In this document: in pieces, positions 18,144 to 25,809 of the stretch | Position numbering within the stretch: the stretch's first letter is position 1 | Layout: each line of letters opens with the position of its first letter | NCBI RefSeq assembly: GCF_001043025.1 | Contig: NZ_JYLD01000010.1 | Span: 156,867 to 220,866, forward strand | Origin: Pseudomonas helleri | GTDB lineage: Bacteria > Pseudomonadota > Gammaproteobacteria > Pseudomonadales > Pseudomonadaceae | DNA: 64,000 bases | Direction: 5' to 3' | The notes under the pieces: model-generated | Databases searched by the model: none | Seen by the model: the letters and a program-made list of their open reading frames with translations, nothing else | Told to the model about the DNA's origin: nothing | Translations under genes and position numbers: made by a program

Positions 18144-19060
18144 ACATGCGAAAGCTTAAACGCCGACTGCAACGAATAACCCCCGGTGGCCGTCATGTGG
18201 TCATCGGGATTCCATTCCTGTGGCTGTTTCTGTTTTTCATGCTGCCGTTCTTCATCGTTCTGAAGATCAGCTTTGCTGAGGCAGACGTCGCGATTCCGCC
18301 GTACACCGAGATCCTCAACTACGTTGACCAGAAGCTCGAGATCCTGCTGAACCTGGGCAACTACGCCATGTTGGGCGACGATGAGCTGTATATCGCCGCG
18401 TATCTGGGCTCGCTGAAAATGGCCTTTATCAGCACGCTGTTGTGCCTGCTGATCGGCTATCCGATGGCCTACGCCATCGCCAACGCGCGCAAAGAAATGC
18501 AGACCGTACTGGTGCTGCTGATCATGATGCCGACCTGGACAGCGATCCTGATCCGCGTGTATGCGTGGATGGGCATTCTGAGCAACAACGGCCTGCTCAA
18601 TGGCTTCTTGATGTCCATGGGCTGGATCGATCAACCATTGCAGATCCTCAACACCAACACCGCGGTGTACATCGGTATTGTCTACTCGTACCTGCCGTTC
18701 ATGATCCTGCCGTTGTACGCCAACCTCGTCAAACACGACCACAGCTTGCTGGAAGCCGCGTCTGACTTGGGTTCGAGCACTTTCAACAGCTTCTGGAAGA
18801 TCACCGTTCCGTTGTCTAAAAACGGCATCATCGCGGGCTGCATGCTGGTGTTTATCCCGGTAGTGGGCGAGTTCGTGATCCCGGAACTGCTGGGCGGACC
18901 AGAAACCCTCATGATCGGTAAAGTGTTGTGGCAAGAGTTCTTCAACAACCGTGACTGGCCGGTAGCTTCTGCACTGGCGGTGGTCATGCTGGCGATCCTG
19001 ATTGTGCCAATCATCCTGTTCAACCGCAGCCAGGCTAAAGAGCTGGAGGGCAAGATATGA
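18140..19060 (+). CDS. spuG: polyamine ABC transporter permease SpuG
   Basis: PotH-like inner-membrane permease of about 306 residues with six hydrophobic segments. ATG 18140 overlaps the spuF stop, and a second ATG two codons later is equally possible. The EAA loop is visible as 'LLEAASDLGSSTFNSFWKI', followed by 'TVPLSKNGIIAGCMLVFIP'. It overlaps spuH by four bases (ATGA), so spuFGH look translationally coupled. Confidence 0.92.
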   Translation: MNMRKLKRRLQRITPGGRHVVIGIPFLWLFLFFMLPFFIVLKISFAEADVAIPPYTEILNYVDQKLEILLNLGNYAMLGDDELYIAAYLGSLKMAFISTLLCLLIGYPMAYAIANARKEMQTVLVLLIMMPTWTAILIRVYAWMGILSNNGLLNGFLMSMGWIDQPLQILNTNTAVYIGIVYSYLPFMILPLYANLVKHDHSLLEAASDLGSSTFNSFWKITVPLSKNGIIAGCMLVFIPVVGEFVIPELLGGPETLMIGKVLWQEFFNNRDWPVASALAVVMLAILIVPIILFNRSQAKELEGKI

Positions 19061-19947
19061 AGCGCATCCGTTTCTCTAGCTTTATGTTGGTGGTAGGGCT
19101 GTTGTTCATCTACCTGCCAATGCTGATCCTGGTGATCTACTCCTTCAACGCCTCCAAACTGGTGACGGTGTGGGGCGGCTGGTCGCTGAAGTGGTACACC
19201 GGCCTGACCGACAACACCCAACTGATGGGCTCGGTCATGCGCTCACTGGAAATCGCCTGCTACACGGCGATTGCAGCGGTCGCATTGGGCACCCTCGCAG
19301 CGTTCGTGCTGACCCGTATCAGTCACTTCAAGGGCCGCACGTTGTTCGGCGGCCTGGTGACGGCGCCGTTGGTGATGCCTGAAGTGATCACCGGTCTGTC
19401 GCTGTTGCTGCTGTTCGTGGCCATGGCGCAGATGATTGGCTGGCCGCAAGAGCGCGGCATCGTCACCATCTGGATCGCCCACACCACGTTCTGTGCGGCC
19501 TATGTGGCGGTGGTGGTATCGGCCCGGCTGCGCGAGCTGGACCTGTCCATCGAAGAAGCGGCCATGGACCTGGGTGCCAAGCCGTGGAAGGTGTTCTTCC
19601 TGATCACCATCCCGATGATCGCCCCGTCACTGGCGGCTGGCGCCATGATGTCCTTTGCCCTGTCGCTGGACGACCTGGTACTGGCCAGCTTCGTGTCCGG
19701 CCCGGGCTCCACGACCTTGCCGATGGAAGTGTTCTCGGCCGTGCGTCTGGGGGTTAAACCCGAGATCAACGCCGTGGCCAGCTTGATCCTGCTGGCGGTG
19801 TCGCTGGTGACCTTCCTGGTGTGGTTCTTCAGCCGCCGCGCCGAAGAGCACCGCAAAAAAGCCATCCAGCAAGCCATCGACGAAGCCGCTGCCGAGTCGT
19901 GGAAACAACCCGATGTACGCCGTCCAAAGTCGCCTGACGCCGCTTAA
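19057..19947 (+). CDS. spuH: polyamine ABC transporter permease SpuH
   Basis: PotI-like inner-membrane permease, 296 residues, six hydrophobic segments, EAA loop 'IEEAAMDLGAKPWKVFFLI'. The C-terminal tail of about 40 residues is charged and Pro-containing ('RAEEHRKKAIQQAIDE'), somewhat longer than in enteric PotI. It is the last gene of the spu transport operon and is followed by a strong terminator. Confidence 0.92.
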   Translation: MKRIRFSSFMLVVGLLFIYLPMLILVIYSFNASKLVTVWGGWSLKWYTGLTDNTQLMGSVMRSLEIACYTAIAAVALGTLAAFVLTRISHFKGRTLFGGLVTAPLVMPEVITGLSLLLLFVAMAQMIGWPQERGIVTIWIAHTTFCAAYVAVVVSARLRELDLSIEEAAMDLGAKPWKVFFLITIPMIAPSLAAGAMMSFALSLDDLVLASFVSGPGSTTLPMEVFSAVRLGVKPEINAVASLILLAVSLVTFLVWFFSRRAEEHRKKAIQQAIDEAAAESWKQPDVRRPKSPDAA

Positions 19948-19958
19948 GACTGCGATTT

Positions 19959-19998
19959 AAAAACCTCGCCTCCTGTCACAGGGGGGCGAGGTTTTTTT
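19959..19998 (+). terminator. rho-independent terminator after spuH
   Basis: An 11-bp stem AAAACCTCGCC / GGCGAGGTTTT (19960-19970 with 19985-19995) is followed by seven T on the plus strand and preceded by A residues. It may therefore also stop transcripts arriving on the minus strand from the RHS gene. Confidence 0.9.
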
Positions 19999-20009
19999 AT
20001 GGGCATTGC

Positions 20010-20114
20010 TTAATGCCCGCTCTTGAGCCAGTGCCGTTTTAAATGATGATTGTGGCTAAAGCGTTGGGTGCAACCCCCATGCGTACAGATCGTAAGGCCG
20101 TGAAGCGACGTCAT
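20010..20114 (-). CDS. 34-residue ORF encoding a seventh C2H2 finger-like module
   Basis: Beyond the amber stop (20118-20120) of the zinc-finger RHS gene, and in the same frame, an ATG at 20114 opens 34 codons ending in TAA. The peptide has 'ICTHGGCTQRF' followed by 'SHNHHLKRHWLKSGH', i.e. Cys-X4-Cys-X12-His-X5-His with the conserved Phe and Leu of a classical C2H2 finger. It could be a separate mini-protein, the remnant of a longer seven-finger tip, or be reached by stop read-through. No Shine-Dalgarno site is obvious. A 7-bp hairpin (20001-20018) overlaps its stop. Confidence 0.5.
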   Translation of the reverse strand: MTSLHGLTICTHGGCTQRFSHNHHLKRHWLKSGH

Positions 20115-20117
20115 GGG

Positions 20118-22901
20118 CTAAGTACTCCGGCCGGCATGAGTTCGCATGTGACGCGTAAGCTGGCTGTTCTGGCTAAAACTCTTTGAGCATCCAGGCGCAG
20201 TGCATGGGTACGGCTTCTCGCCGGTATGAGTTCGCAAGTGCTCCTTAAGGTGGCTGTTCACGCTAAAGCTCTTTGAGCATCCAGGCGCAATGCACGAGTA
20301 CGGCCTCTCGCCGGTATGAGTTCGCATGTGATCCTTAAGATTACCGTTCAGGGTAAAGCTCTTTGAGCATCCAGGCGCAGTGCACGGGTACGGCTTCTCG
20401 CCGGTATGAGTTCGTAAGTGACGCTTAAGACTGATGAGAATTGCAAAGCTCATTGAGCATCCAGGTTCAGTGCACAGGTGCGGCCTCTCGCTGGTATGAG
20501 TTCGCAAGTGAACCGTAAGCTGGCCCTTCTGCTTAAAGCTCATTGAGCATCCAGGTTCAGTGCACGGGTGCGGCCTCTCGCCGGTATGAGTTCGCAAGTG
20601 ATCCTTAAGATGGGTCTTCCATCCAAACCCTTTCATGCAACCAGCCGCACCACAGTAAAAGCGCTTAAGTGCTGGCACAGCAGGCACTAGGAATGTGCCC
20701 TGCGAAGACGTCCCAGGCTGAGGCTCTGCAACAGCCGCCGGCAAGCTCTGTATGATCTGCTGAAACTGATCTTGAAAATCACTCTCTTGAAGGTCTGCAT
20801 CTGCAACCTCCGCCGCGAGTGCAAAATCTCCAGCTTTACTGTCTTGTGTATCGTCATCGGCCAATAACGCTCGGGCTTGCGCGCCGGTCATTTCAGGGGC
20901 GGCCCCCACTGCGTCCACAATCCAATCCTCCCCGAGCTCCACGTCTGAGAGCTTGCGCACGCGTATACGCCCGTCCGCATCCACATGCCCTATCGGGTCG
21001 TTGCCGACAAACCCATACAGGTTCAAGCCATCAATGGCGCCACCCGGATCGGGGTTCAGCCAGCGGTTTAGCCACGGGGCGTAGTAGCGATAGCCGTAGT
21101 AATACAGCCCTGAGGCATCGCGTTCCTTGCCTGAGTAACGAAGGGTTTTGTAGCTGGCTTCCACTTCATTGCGCCCGGCCCAGCACGCGGTACCGCCGAA
21201 CGGGTAGTAGGTTTCCTGGCTGATCAGTTGGGCCTGATCGTCCAGCTCCAGCGTGCTGGAACCCAAGTGGTCATCGAGGGTGTAGCGCAACTGATCGTTG
21301 CCAAGGCCGGTGGGCGGTGTGTCCCAATGCAACCATTGCACGCGGCACCGCCCGGCCTGAACAGTGACGACCTCAAGCTGTTCCTGGCTGGCGCTGTTGG
21401 TGCGCACCTCCAGCCCCGGCAGGTAGCGGGTTTCGGCGGTGTGACTGTTGGCCTGCGCTTGCCAGGTGCGGACTTTGCGCAGGCGCTTGCCTCCACCGCC
21501 GTAGATATAGCGCTCCTCGTCATTGGCGGCGTGCTGACGGGTGACCTGGGCGATTGCGCACAGTTGATTGCGGGCATCCCACTGTAGGGATTGGCCGGAC
21601 TGCAAGATCAGCACATTGCCATTGGCGTCGTAGCTGTGTTCCGTTTCGCCGCTGCGCATAAGGCGGTTGCTGTGTGGGGCGATGTGCATCGACAGCGTGT
21701 GATTGATCGCCCCCAGGTGAATGCGCTCCAGCAGATTGCCCGCCGCATCGTAGCGATAGGTTTCGCTGTAATTGACCACCTGGCTGGTGTCCGAAGTCTG
21801 CCAGGCCGGCAAGTCCGGGCCGAGTGACGGCTTGGCAGTCTCCCAACCGCTGGCTGCAATCAGTTGGTAGAGGCTGTCGTGGGTAAAGCGGCGAATGGGC
21901 TCGATGCGCTGATTGGCAAAATGTCGGGTGGCCAGGGTTGTGTCTTCAATCTCAACAAGGTTGCCGACCGGGTCGTAGCGGTAATGCAAATCTTGCAACA
22001 ACGGTTTACCGGGCGCTTGCGCCTGTAGCCGAGCCAGACGGCCGGTCGACGCTTCGTGGACCAGACGCGTGACAACGCCATTGCCAGCGGTTTCGCTTTC
22101 GACTTGAGAAAAGGCGTTGTAGCAGATGTTGCTGACCAAGATTTTTACAGCGCTGCTGCCCGCAACTTGCAGGCCGGTTTCGCGCAGTTGCCCGGCCACG
22201 GTGTGGCTGAAGTGTTGTTGATGCCCTTTGGCATCGGTCTGGCTGAGCACTTCGCCAGCAGCGTTGAAATGCCAGCGGCTGATAAGCGGGTCGGCCTCCT
22301 CCAGCAACAGGTCGCGCTGCGCCTCAGGCTCGGGCCAATGAGGCAGGTCAAGGCTACGCCAAAACTGTTGGGTTTCTTCCAGCATTCCGCCTGCCAGACC
22401 GTATTCAGTCATGTGCCGCGTACCCGCCGGGTCGTCGTGGCGCAGTAACCTGCCGCAGCGGTTGTGCCGGGCGCTCTGCGCGCTGGCGCTGGCGTAGGCA
22501 AAGCGCTCGATCACATGGCTACGGTTTTCAGTCACGCTGACCGGGCGCATCGAGTCGTCATAAGCGGTTTGCCAATGGCTCTCGCGGGTGTCCCATACCT
22601 CCAGCATCTGCCCGGCCTCGCCCGCCAGGCTGACCCGCCACCCCGCATCGCTGCTGTCAGTGGCCAACACCTGACCGGACAGGCTGAACACGGTCAGCAG
22701 ATTGGCCGGAGCCGAAGCGTGCGCGAACACACGCGGGTCGCGCTGTGCCACCAGCCGCCCCATGGGATCGAACACGCTCTGCGTCACCCGTTGCTCAGAT
22801 GCTTGCCCACTCACTGAGCACGCAAACGCCACCGTGCGAATCGGCAAACCGCGCGGGTCGATAACGGCTAGCGTCGGCGTATGGGCGTGGAGCGACGTCA
22901 T
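20118..22901 (-). CDS. TccC-type RHS protein with six C-terminal C2H2 zinc fingers
   Basis: The 927-residue product has the same TccC/RHS scaffold as the gene at 5239-8145: N-terminus 'LHAHTPTLAVIDPRGLPIR', YD repeats, core 'RYSGKERDASGLYYYGYRYY' and 'DPGGAIDGLNLYGFVGNDP', ending near residue 640. A linker of about 100 acidic/Gln-rich residues (645-746) follows. Then come six tandem C2H2 fingers, each Cys-X4-Cys-X12-His-X3-His at an exact 30-residue spacing (first Cys at 750, 780, 810, 840, 870, 900), joined by eukaryote-like linkers 'TGERP', 'TSERP' and 'TGEKP'. RHS cores normally form a cocoon holding a toxin tip; here the tip looks like a DNA-binding array. ATG 22901 is chosen because it matches the family start; an in-frame ATG at 22931 is possible. 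TcA/TcB partners are absent locally. Domain calls are sure; function is inferred. Confidence 0.92.
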   Translation of the reverse strand: MTSLHAHTPTLAVIDPRGLPIRTVAFACSVSGQASEQRVTQSVFDPMGRLVAQRDPRVFAHASAPANLLTVFSLSGQVLATDSSDAGWRVSLAGEAGQMLEVWDTRESHWQTAYDDSMRPVSVTENRSHVIERFAYASASAQSARHNRCGRLLRHDDPAGTRHMTEYGLAGGMLEETQQFWRSLDLPHWPEPEAQRDLLLEEADPLISRWHFNAAGEVLSQTDAKGHQQHFSHTVAGQLRETGLQVAGSSAVKILVSNICYNAFSQVESETAGNGVVTRLVHEASTGRLARLQAQAPGKPLLQDLHYRYDPVGNLVEIEDTTLATRHFANQRIEPIRRFTHDSLYQLIAASGWETAKPSLGPDLPAWQTSDTSQVVNYSETYRYDAAGNLLERIHLGAINHTLSMHIAPHSNRLMRSGETEHSYDANGNVLILQSGQSLQWDARNQLCAIAQVTRQHAANDEERYIYGGGGKRLRKVRTWQAQANSHTAETRYLPGLEVRTNSASQEQLEVVTVQAGRCRVQWLHWDTPPTGLGNDQLRYTLDDHLGSSTLELDDQAQLISQETYYPFGGTACWAGRNEVEASYKTLRYSGKERDASGLYYYGYRYYAPWLNRWLNPDPGGAIDGLNLYGFVGNDPIGHVDADGRIRVRKLSDVELGEDWIVDAVGAAPEMTGAQARALLADDDTQDSKAGDFALAAEVADADLQESDFQDQFQQIIQSLPAAVAEPQPGTSSQGTFLVPAVPALKRFYCGAAGCMKGFGWKTHLKDHLRTHTGERPHPCTEPGCSMSFKQKGQLTVHLRTHTSERPHLCTEPGCSMSFAILISLKRHLRTHTGEKPYPCTAPGCSKSFTLNGNLKDHMRTHTGERPYSCIAPGCSKSFSVNSHLKEHLRTHTGEKPYPCTAPGCSKSFSQNSQLTRHMRTHAGRST
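20136..20654 (-). repeat. tandem 90-bp coding repeats (six zinc-finger units)
   Basis: Six units of 90 bp within the RHS gene encode the fingers. The knuckle and linker parts are most alike: units 2 and 3 share 'CTEPGCSMSF', and units 4 and 6 share 'CTAPGCSKSF'. The helix-coding parts differ. The pattern indicates in-situ tandem duplication followed by divergence of the base-contacting helices. Confidence 0.9.
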
Positions 22902-23053
22902 GGGCAAGCTCTTGGGAGTGACCTGCCTCACAGCATGCGCTCAGGAGGTGAGCACGTCTGCTGTCAGAAATGACAGTCATGAGCTGGAGGTCTGTGCATC
23001 ACTGAATCGCGAGCAAGCCCGCCCCCACGAATGAGCGGGCCCGCTTTAAAGGT

Positions 23054-23431
23054 TTATGGCTTGGCCACGTGCCACACACCGCCTTTGCCGTCGCCGGTTT
23101 TTTCACCAGGGCTCTTGTCGCCTGCAAAGGTGTACAGCGGCTTATCCTTGTAGACCCATTGTTTCGTGCCGTCTGTGCGCTCGGTCGTTTTCCAGTCACC
23201 CATGTCTTTGGCGTCGGACTTGGCGGGCAGCGGTGGCCAGTTTTTGGCGCAGGTGTCGTAGCACGTCGACTTACCGTCCGCATCCTTGTCGTACGTGTAG
23301 AGCGTCAAGCCGACGTGATCAACCAGAAATCCGTCCTTGACCATCGCCGGCTCGTCAGCAAAGGCCAGCCCCGGAAGCGCCAGCGCGGCGGCCAGCAGCA
23401 ATGCCTTCAGGGAAGTAGTGTTATAAGTCAT
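23054..23431 (-). CDS. secreted-repeat family protein (COG4315-like)
   Basis: A small exported protein of 125 residues. ATG 23431 is preferred: AAGGA lies eight bases upstream and it gives a signal peptide ending 'LALPGLAFA'. The mature part has the family's repeated pattern 'GLTLYTYDKDADGKSTCYDT' with 'CAKNWPP', then 'KPLYTFAGDKSPGEKTGDG'. Two Cys could form a disulfide. The biochemical function of this family is unknown. It is divergent from phoB, and a Pho box lies between them, closer to phoB. Confidence 0.85.
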   Translation of the reverse strand: MTYNTTSLKALLLAAALALPGLAFADEPAMVKDGFLVDHVGLTLYTYDKDADGKSTCYDTCAKNWPPLPAKSDAKDMGDWKTTERTDGTKQWVYKDKPLYTFAGDKSPGEKTGDGKGGVWHVAKP

Positions 23432-23511
23432 CGGAATCGTCCTTTTTGTGGTTGTACGATTTGAGATCAAAGCGTAGTCCACTAATCTGCGGAGCGCTTT
23501 TAGGCCCAAAG

Positions 23512-23529
23512 CTGTCACACGACTGCAAT
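23512..23529 (+). promoter_or_regulatory. Pho box upstream of phoB
   Basis: CTGTCAC-ACGA-CTGCAAT matches the two 7-bp direct half-sites with a 4-bp spacer of the PhoB-binding consensus (CTGTCAT-N4-CTGTCAT). It lies 53 bases upstream of the phoB start, consistent with autoregulation. It could also affect the divergent secreted-repeat gene. Confidence 0.75.
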
Positions 23530-23582
23530 AATTCCGTTATCTAATGCGCCACAAGACAGTTAAATGACACGAGGGTTACGGC

Positions 23583-24275
23583 ATGGTTGGCAGGAGCATT
23601 TTGATCGTAGATGACGAGGCACCGATCCGCGAGATGATCGCGGTGGCCTTGGAAATGGCTGGCTACGATTGCCTGGAAGCCGACAATGCTCAGGACGCTC
23701 ACGCCATCATCGTGGACCGTAAGCCTGACCTGATTCTGCTGGACTGGATGCTGCCCGGCGGCACATCGGGGATCGAATTGGCCCGTCGCCTGAAACGCGA
23801 AGAACTGACCAATGACATTCCGATCATCATGCTCACCGCCAAAGGCGAAGAGGACAACAAGATCCAGGGCCTGGAAGTGGGCGCTGATGACTACATCACC
23901 AAGCCGTTTTCCCCGCGTGAACTGGTCGCCCGCCTCAAAGCCGTGCTGCGCCGTGCAGGCCCCGCCGACAACGAATCACCGATTGAAATCGGCGGCCTGC
24001 TGCTCGACCCCATCAGCCACCGCGTCACCATCGACGGCACCCCGGCCGACATGGGCCCCACCGAATACCGCCTGCTGCAATTCTTCATGACCCACCAAGA
24101 ACGTGCCTACACCCGTGGCCAGTTACTTGACCAAGTGTGGGGCGGCAACGTGTACGTTGAAGAACGGACCGTCGACGTGCACATCCGTCGCTTGCGCAAA
24201 GCCCTCGGCGAGGCGTATGAAAATCTGGTACAAACCGTGCGCGGCACCGGTTATCGGTTTTCAACAAAAGCTTAA
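23583..24275 (+). CDS. phoB: phosphate regulon response regulator PhoB
   Basis: Response regulator of phosphate starvation, 230 residues. The receiver domain (about 1-125) has the acidic pair Asp10/Asp11, the phosphoacceptor Asp54 in 'LILLDWMLPGG', the Thr of 'IIMLTAKGEE' and the Lys of 'DDYITKPFSPRE'. The C-terminal winged-helix DNA-binding domain ends with 'YVEERTVDVHIRRLRKAL' and 'VRGTGYRFS', typical of OmpR/PhoB. It is followed by phoR after 88 bases that contain a hairpin, and a Pho box lies upstream. Confidence 0.97.
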   Translation: MVGRSILIVDDEAPIREMIAVALEMAGYDCLEADNAQDAHAIIVDRKPDLILLDWMLPGGTSGIELARRLKREELTNDIPIIMLTAKGEEDNKIQGLEVGADDYITKPFSPRELVARLKAVLRRAGPADNESPIEIGGLLLDPISHRVTIDGTPADMGPTEYRLLQFFMTHQERAYTRGQLLDQVWGGNVYVEERTVDVHIRRLRKALGEAYENLVQTVRGTGYRFSTKA

Positions 24276-24298
24276 GAGCAGCAGCTAGCTATTGGCTG

Positions 24299-24341
24299 TA
24301 AGCGGCAAGCTTGGAGCTTGCTGCTTATAGCTTGCCGCTTA
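24299..24341. repeat. inverted repeat between phoB and phoR
   Basis: A perfect 12-bp inverted repeat TAAGCGGCAAGC / GCTTGCCGCTTA (24299-24310 with 24330-24341) with a 19-base, partly repetitive loop (GAGCTTGCTGC). There is no T run, so it is not a classical terminator. It may set the phoB/phoR transcript ratio or be a dispersed repeat. Confidence 0.6.
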
Positions 24342-24363
24342 AGCCCACAACGGGACGTGTGAC

Positions 24364-25686
24364 TTGAACCCAAATTGGCATGGCACTCTGATTCGCCATC
24401 TATTGCTTTTGATTACCGGCTGCCTGTTCATCGGGTTGATCAGTGGGTATTACGGCTGGAGCCTGGTCGTCGGTCTGGGCCTTTATCTGGGCTGGACCCT
24501 TAAACAGCTGCTGCGCCTGCACGATTGGCTGCGCAACCACCAACCCGACGAAGCACCGCCCGATGGCTATGGCCTGTGGGGTGAGGTGTTTGACAGCATC
24601 TACCACCTGCAACGCCGCGACCAGCGCGTACGCGGGCGCCTGCAAGCGGTGATTGACCGTGTGCAAGAGTCCACCGCCGCCCTCAAGGACGCCGTGGTCA
24701 TGCTCGACAGCCATGGCGACCTGGAATGGTGGAACCGCGCCGCCGAAACCCTGCTGGGCCTCAAGACCCCGCAAGACAGCGGCCAGCCGGTCACCAACCT
24801 GGTTCGCCACCCGCGCTTCAAGGAATACTTCGACAACGGCAATTACGCCGAACCGCTGGAAATTCCTTCGCCGGTCAACGACCACCTGCGCATCCAGCTC
24901 TACATCACCCGCTATGGCAACAACGAGCACCTGATGTTGGTGCGTGATGTCACCCGCCTCCACCATCTGGAGCAAATGCGCAAAGACTTCATTGCCAACG
25001 TCTCCCATGAACTGCGCACGCCGTTGACGGTGATTTGCGGCTATCTGGAAACCCTGCTCGACAACGTCGATGACGTGAACCCGCGCTGGAAGCGCCCGCT
25101 GTCACAAATGCAGCAACAGGGCGAACGCATGCAGACGCTGCTCAATGACCTGCTGTTGCTGGCCAAGCTGGAAGCCACCGACTACCCCTCGGACAACCAG
25201 CCGGTGCCTATCGACGCCTTGCTGCGCTCGATCAAGGGCGACGCCCAGGCGTTGTCCGGGCAACGCAACCAGACCATCACCCTGGACATCGACACCAACG
25301 TGGCCCTCAAGGGCAGCGAAGCCGAGCTGCGCAGCGCGTTCTCCAACCTGGTGTTCAACGCCGTCAAATACACCCCGGACGGCGGCTCTATCCGTATTCG
25401 CTGGTGGGCAGACCACTTGGGCGCGCACCTGAGCGTGCAGGATTCGGGGGTCGGCATCGACAACAAACACCTGCCGCGCCTGACCGAACGCTTCTACCGC
25501 GTAGACTCCAGCCGCAATGCCAGCACCGGCGGTACGGGCCTGGGGCTGGCCATCGTCAAACACGTGCTATTGCGCCACCACGGGCACCTGGACATCAGCA
25601 GCGTATTGGGCCACGGCAGCACTTTTACCTGCCAATTCGACCCGGTTCAGGTCATAAAACCCAGGATTAGCGCCTCCGTCAGCTGA
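24364..25686 (+). CDS. phoR: phosphate regulon sensor histidine kinase PhoR
   Basis: Membrane histidine kinase partner of PhoB, 440 residues from a TTG start. No in-frame ATG or GTG gives the characteristic N-terminus 'NWHGTLIRHLLLLITGCLF', so TTG 24364 is the likely start. Two hydrophobic segments occupy about residues 9-50, a PAS domain about 95-190, the HisKA box 'FIANVSHELRTPLTVI' (phosphoacceptor His) near 205, and the ATPase lid 'TGGTGLGLAIVKHVLLRH' near 385. It is in one transcription unit with phoB. Confidence 0.95.
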   Translation: MNPNWHGTLIRHLLLLITGCLFIGLISGYYGWSLVVGLGLYLGWTLKQLLRLHDWLRNHQPDEAPPDGYGLWGEVFDSIYHLQRRDQRVRGRLQAVIDRVQESTAALKDAVVMLDSHGDLEWWNRAAETLLGLKTPQDSGQPVTNLVRHPRFKEYFDNGNYAEPLEIPSPVNDHLRIQLYITRYGNNEHLMLVRDVTRLHHLEQMRKDFIANVSHELRTPLTVICGYLETLLDNVDDVNPRWKRPLSQMQQQGERMQTLLNDLLLLAKLEATDYPSDNQPVPIDALLRSIKGDAQALSGQRNQTITLDIDTNVALKGSEAELRSAFSNLVFNAVKYTPDGGSIRIRWWADHLGAHLSVQDSGVGIDNKHLPRLTERFYRVDSSRNASTGGTGLGLAIVKHVLLRHHGHLDISSVLGHGSTFTCQFDPVQVIKPRISASVS

Positions 25687-25809
25687 CCCGTGTGGCAAAA
25701 GCCCACTAGGCAAGCACCGCATCAGCCGCTACATTGCTTGGCCGGGGCCTGCATATGCAGGCCCTGAAACCCTCAACTCGTTGAATATTGGAACCCGTAA
25801 AACTCCATC

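Noticed and set aside
20118..20660. Regular ~90-bp repeats that could look like a CRISPR array
   Set aside because: The repeats are in frame and encode zinc fingers; repeat and 'spacer' lengths and the coding continuity do not fit CRISPR.
24276..24363. Rho-independent terminator separating phoB from phoR
   Set aside because: The 12-bp inverted repeat lacks a T run and has a long loop; phoB and phoR normally share a transcript.
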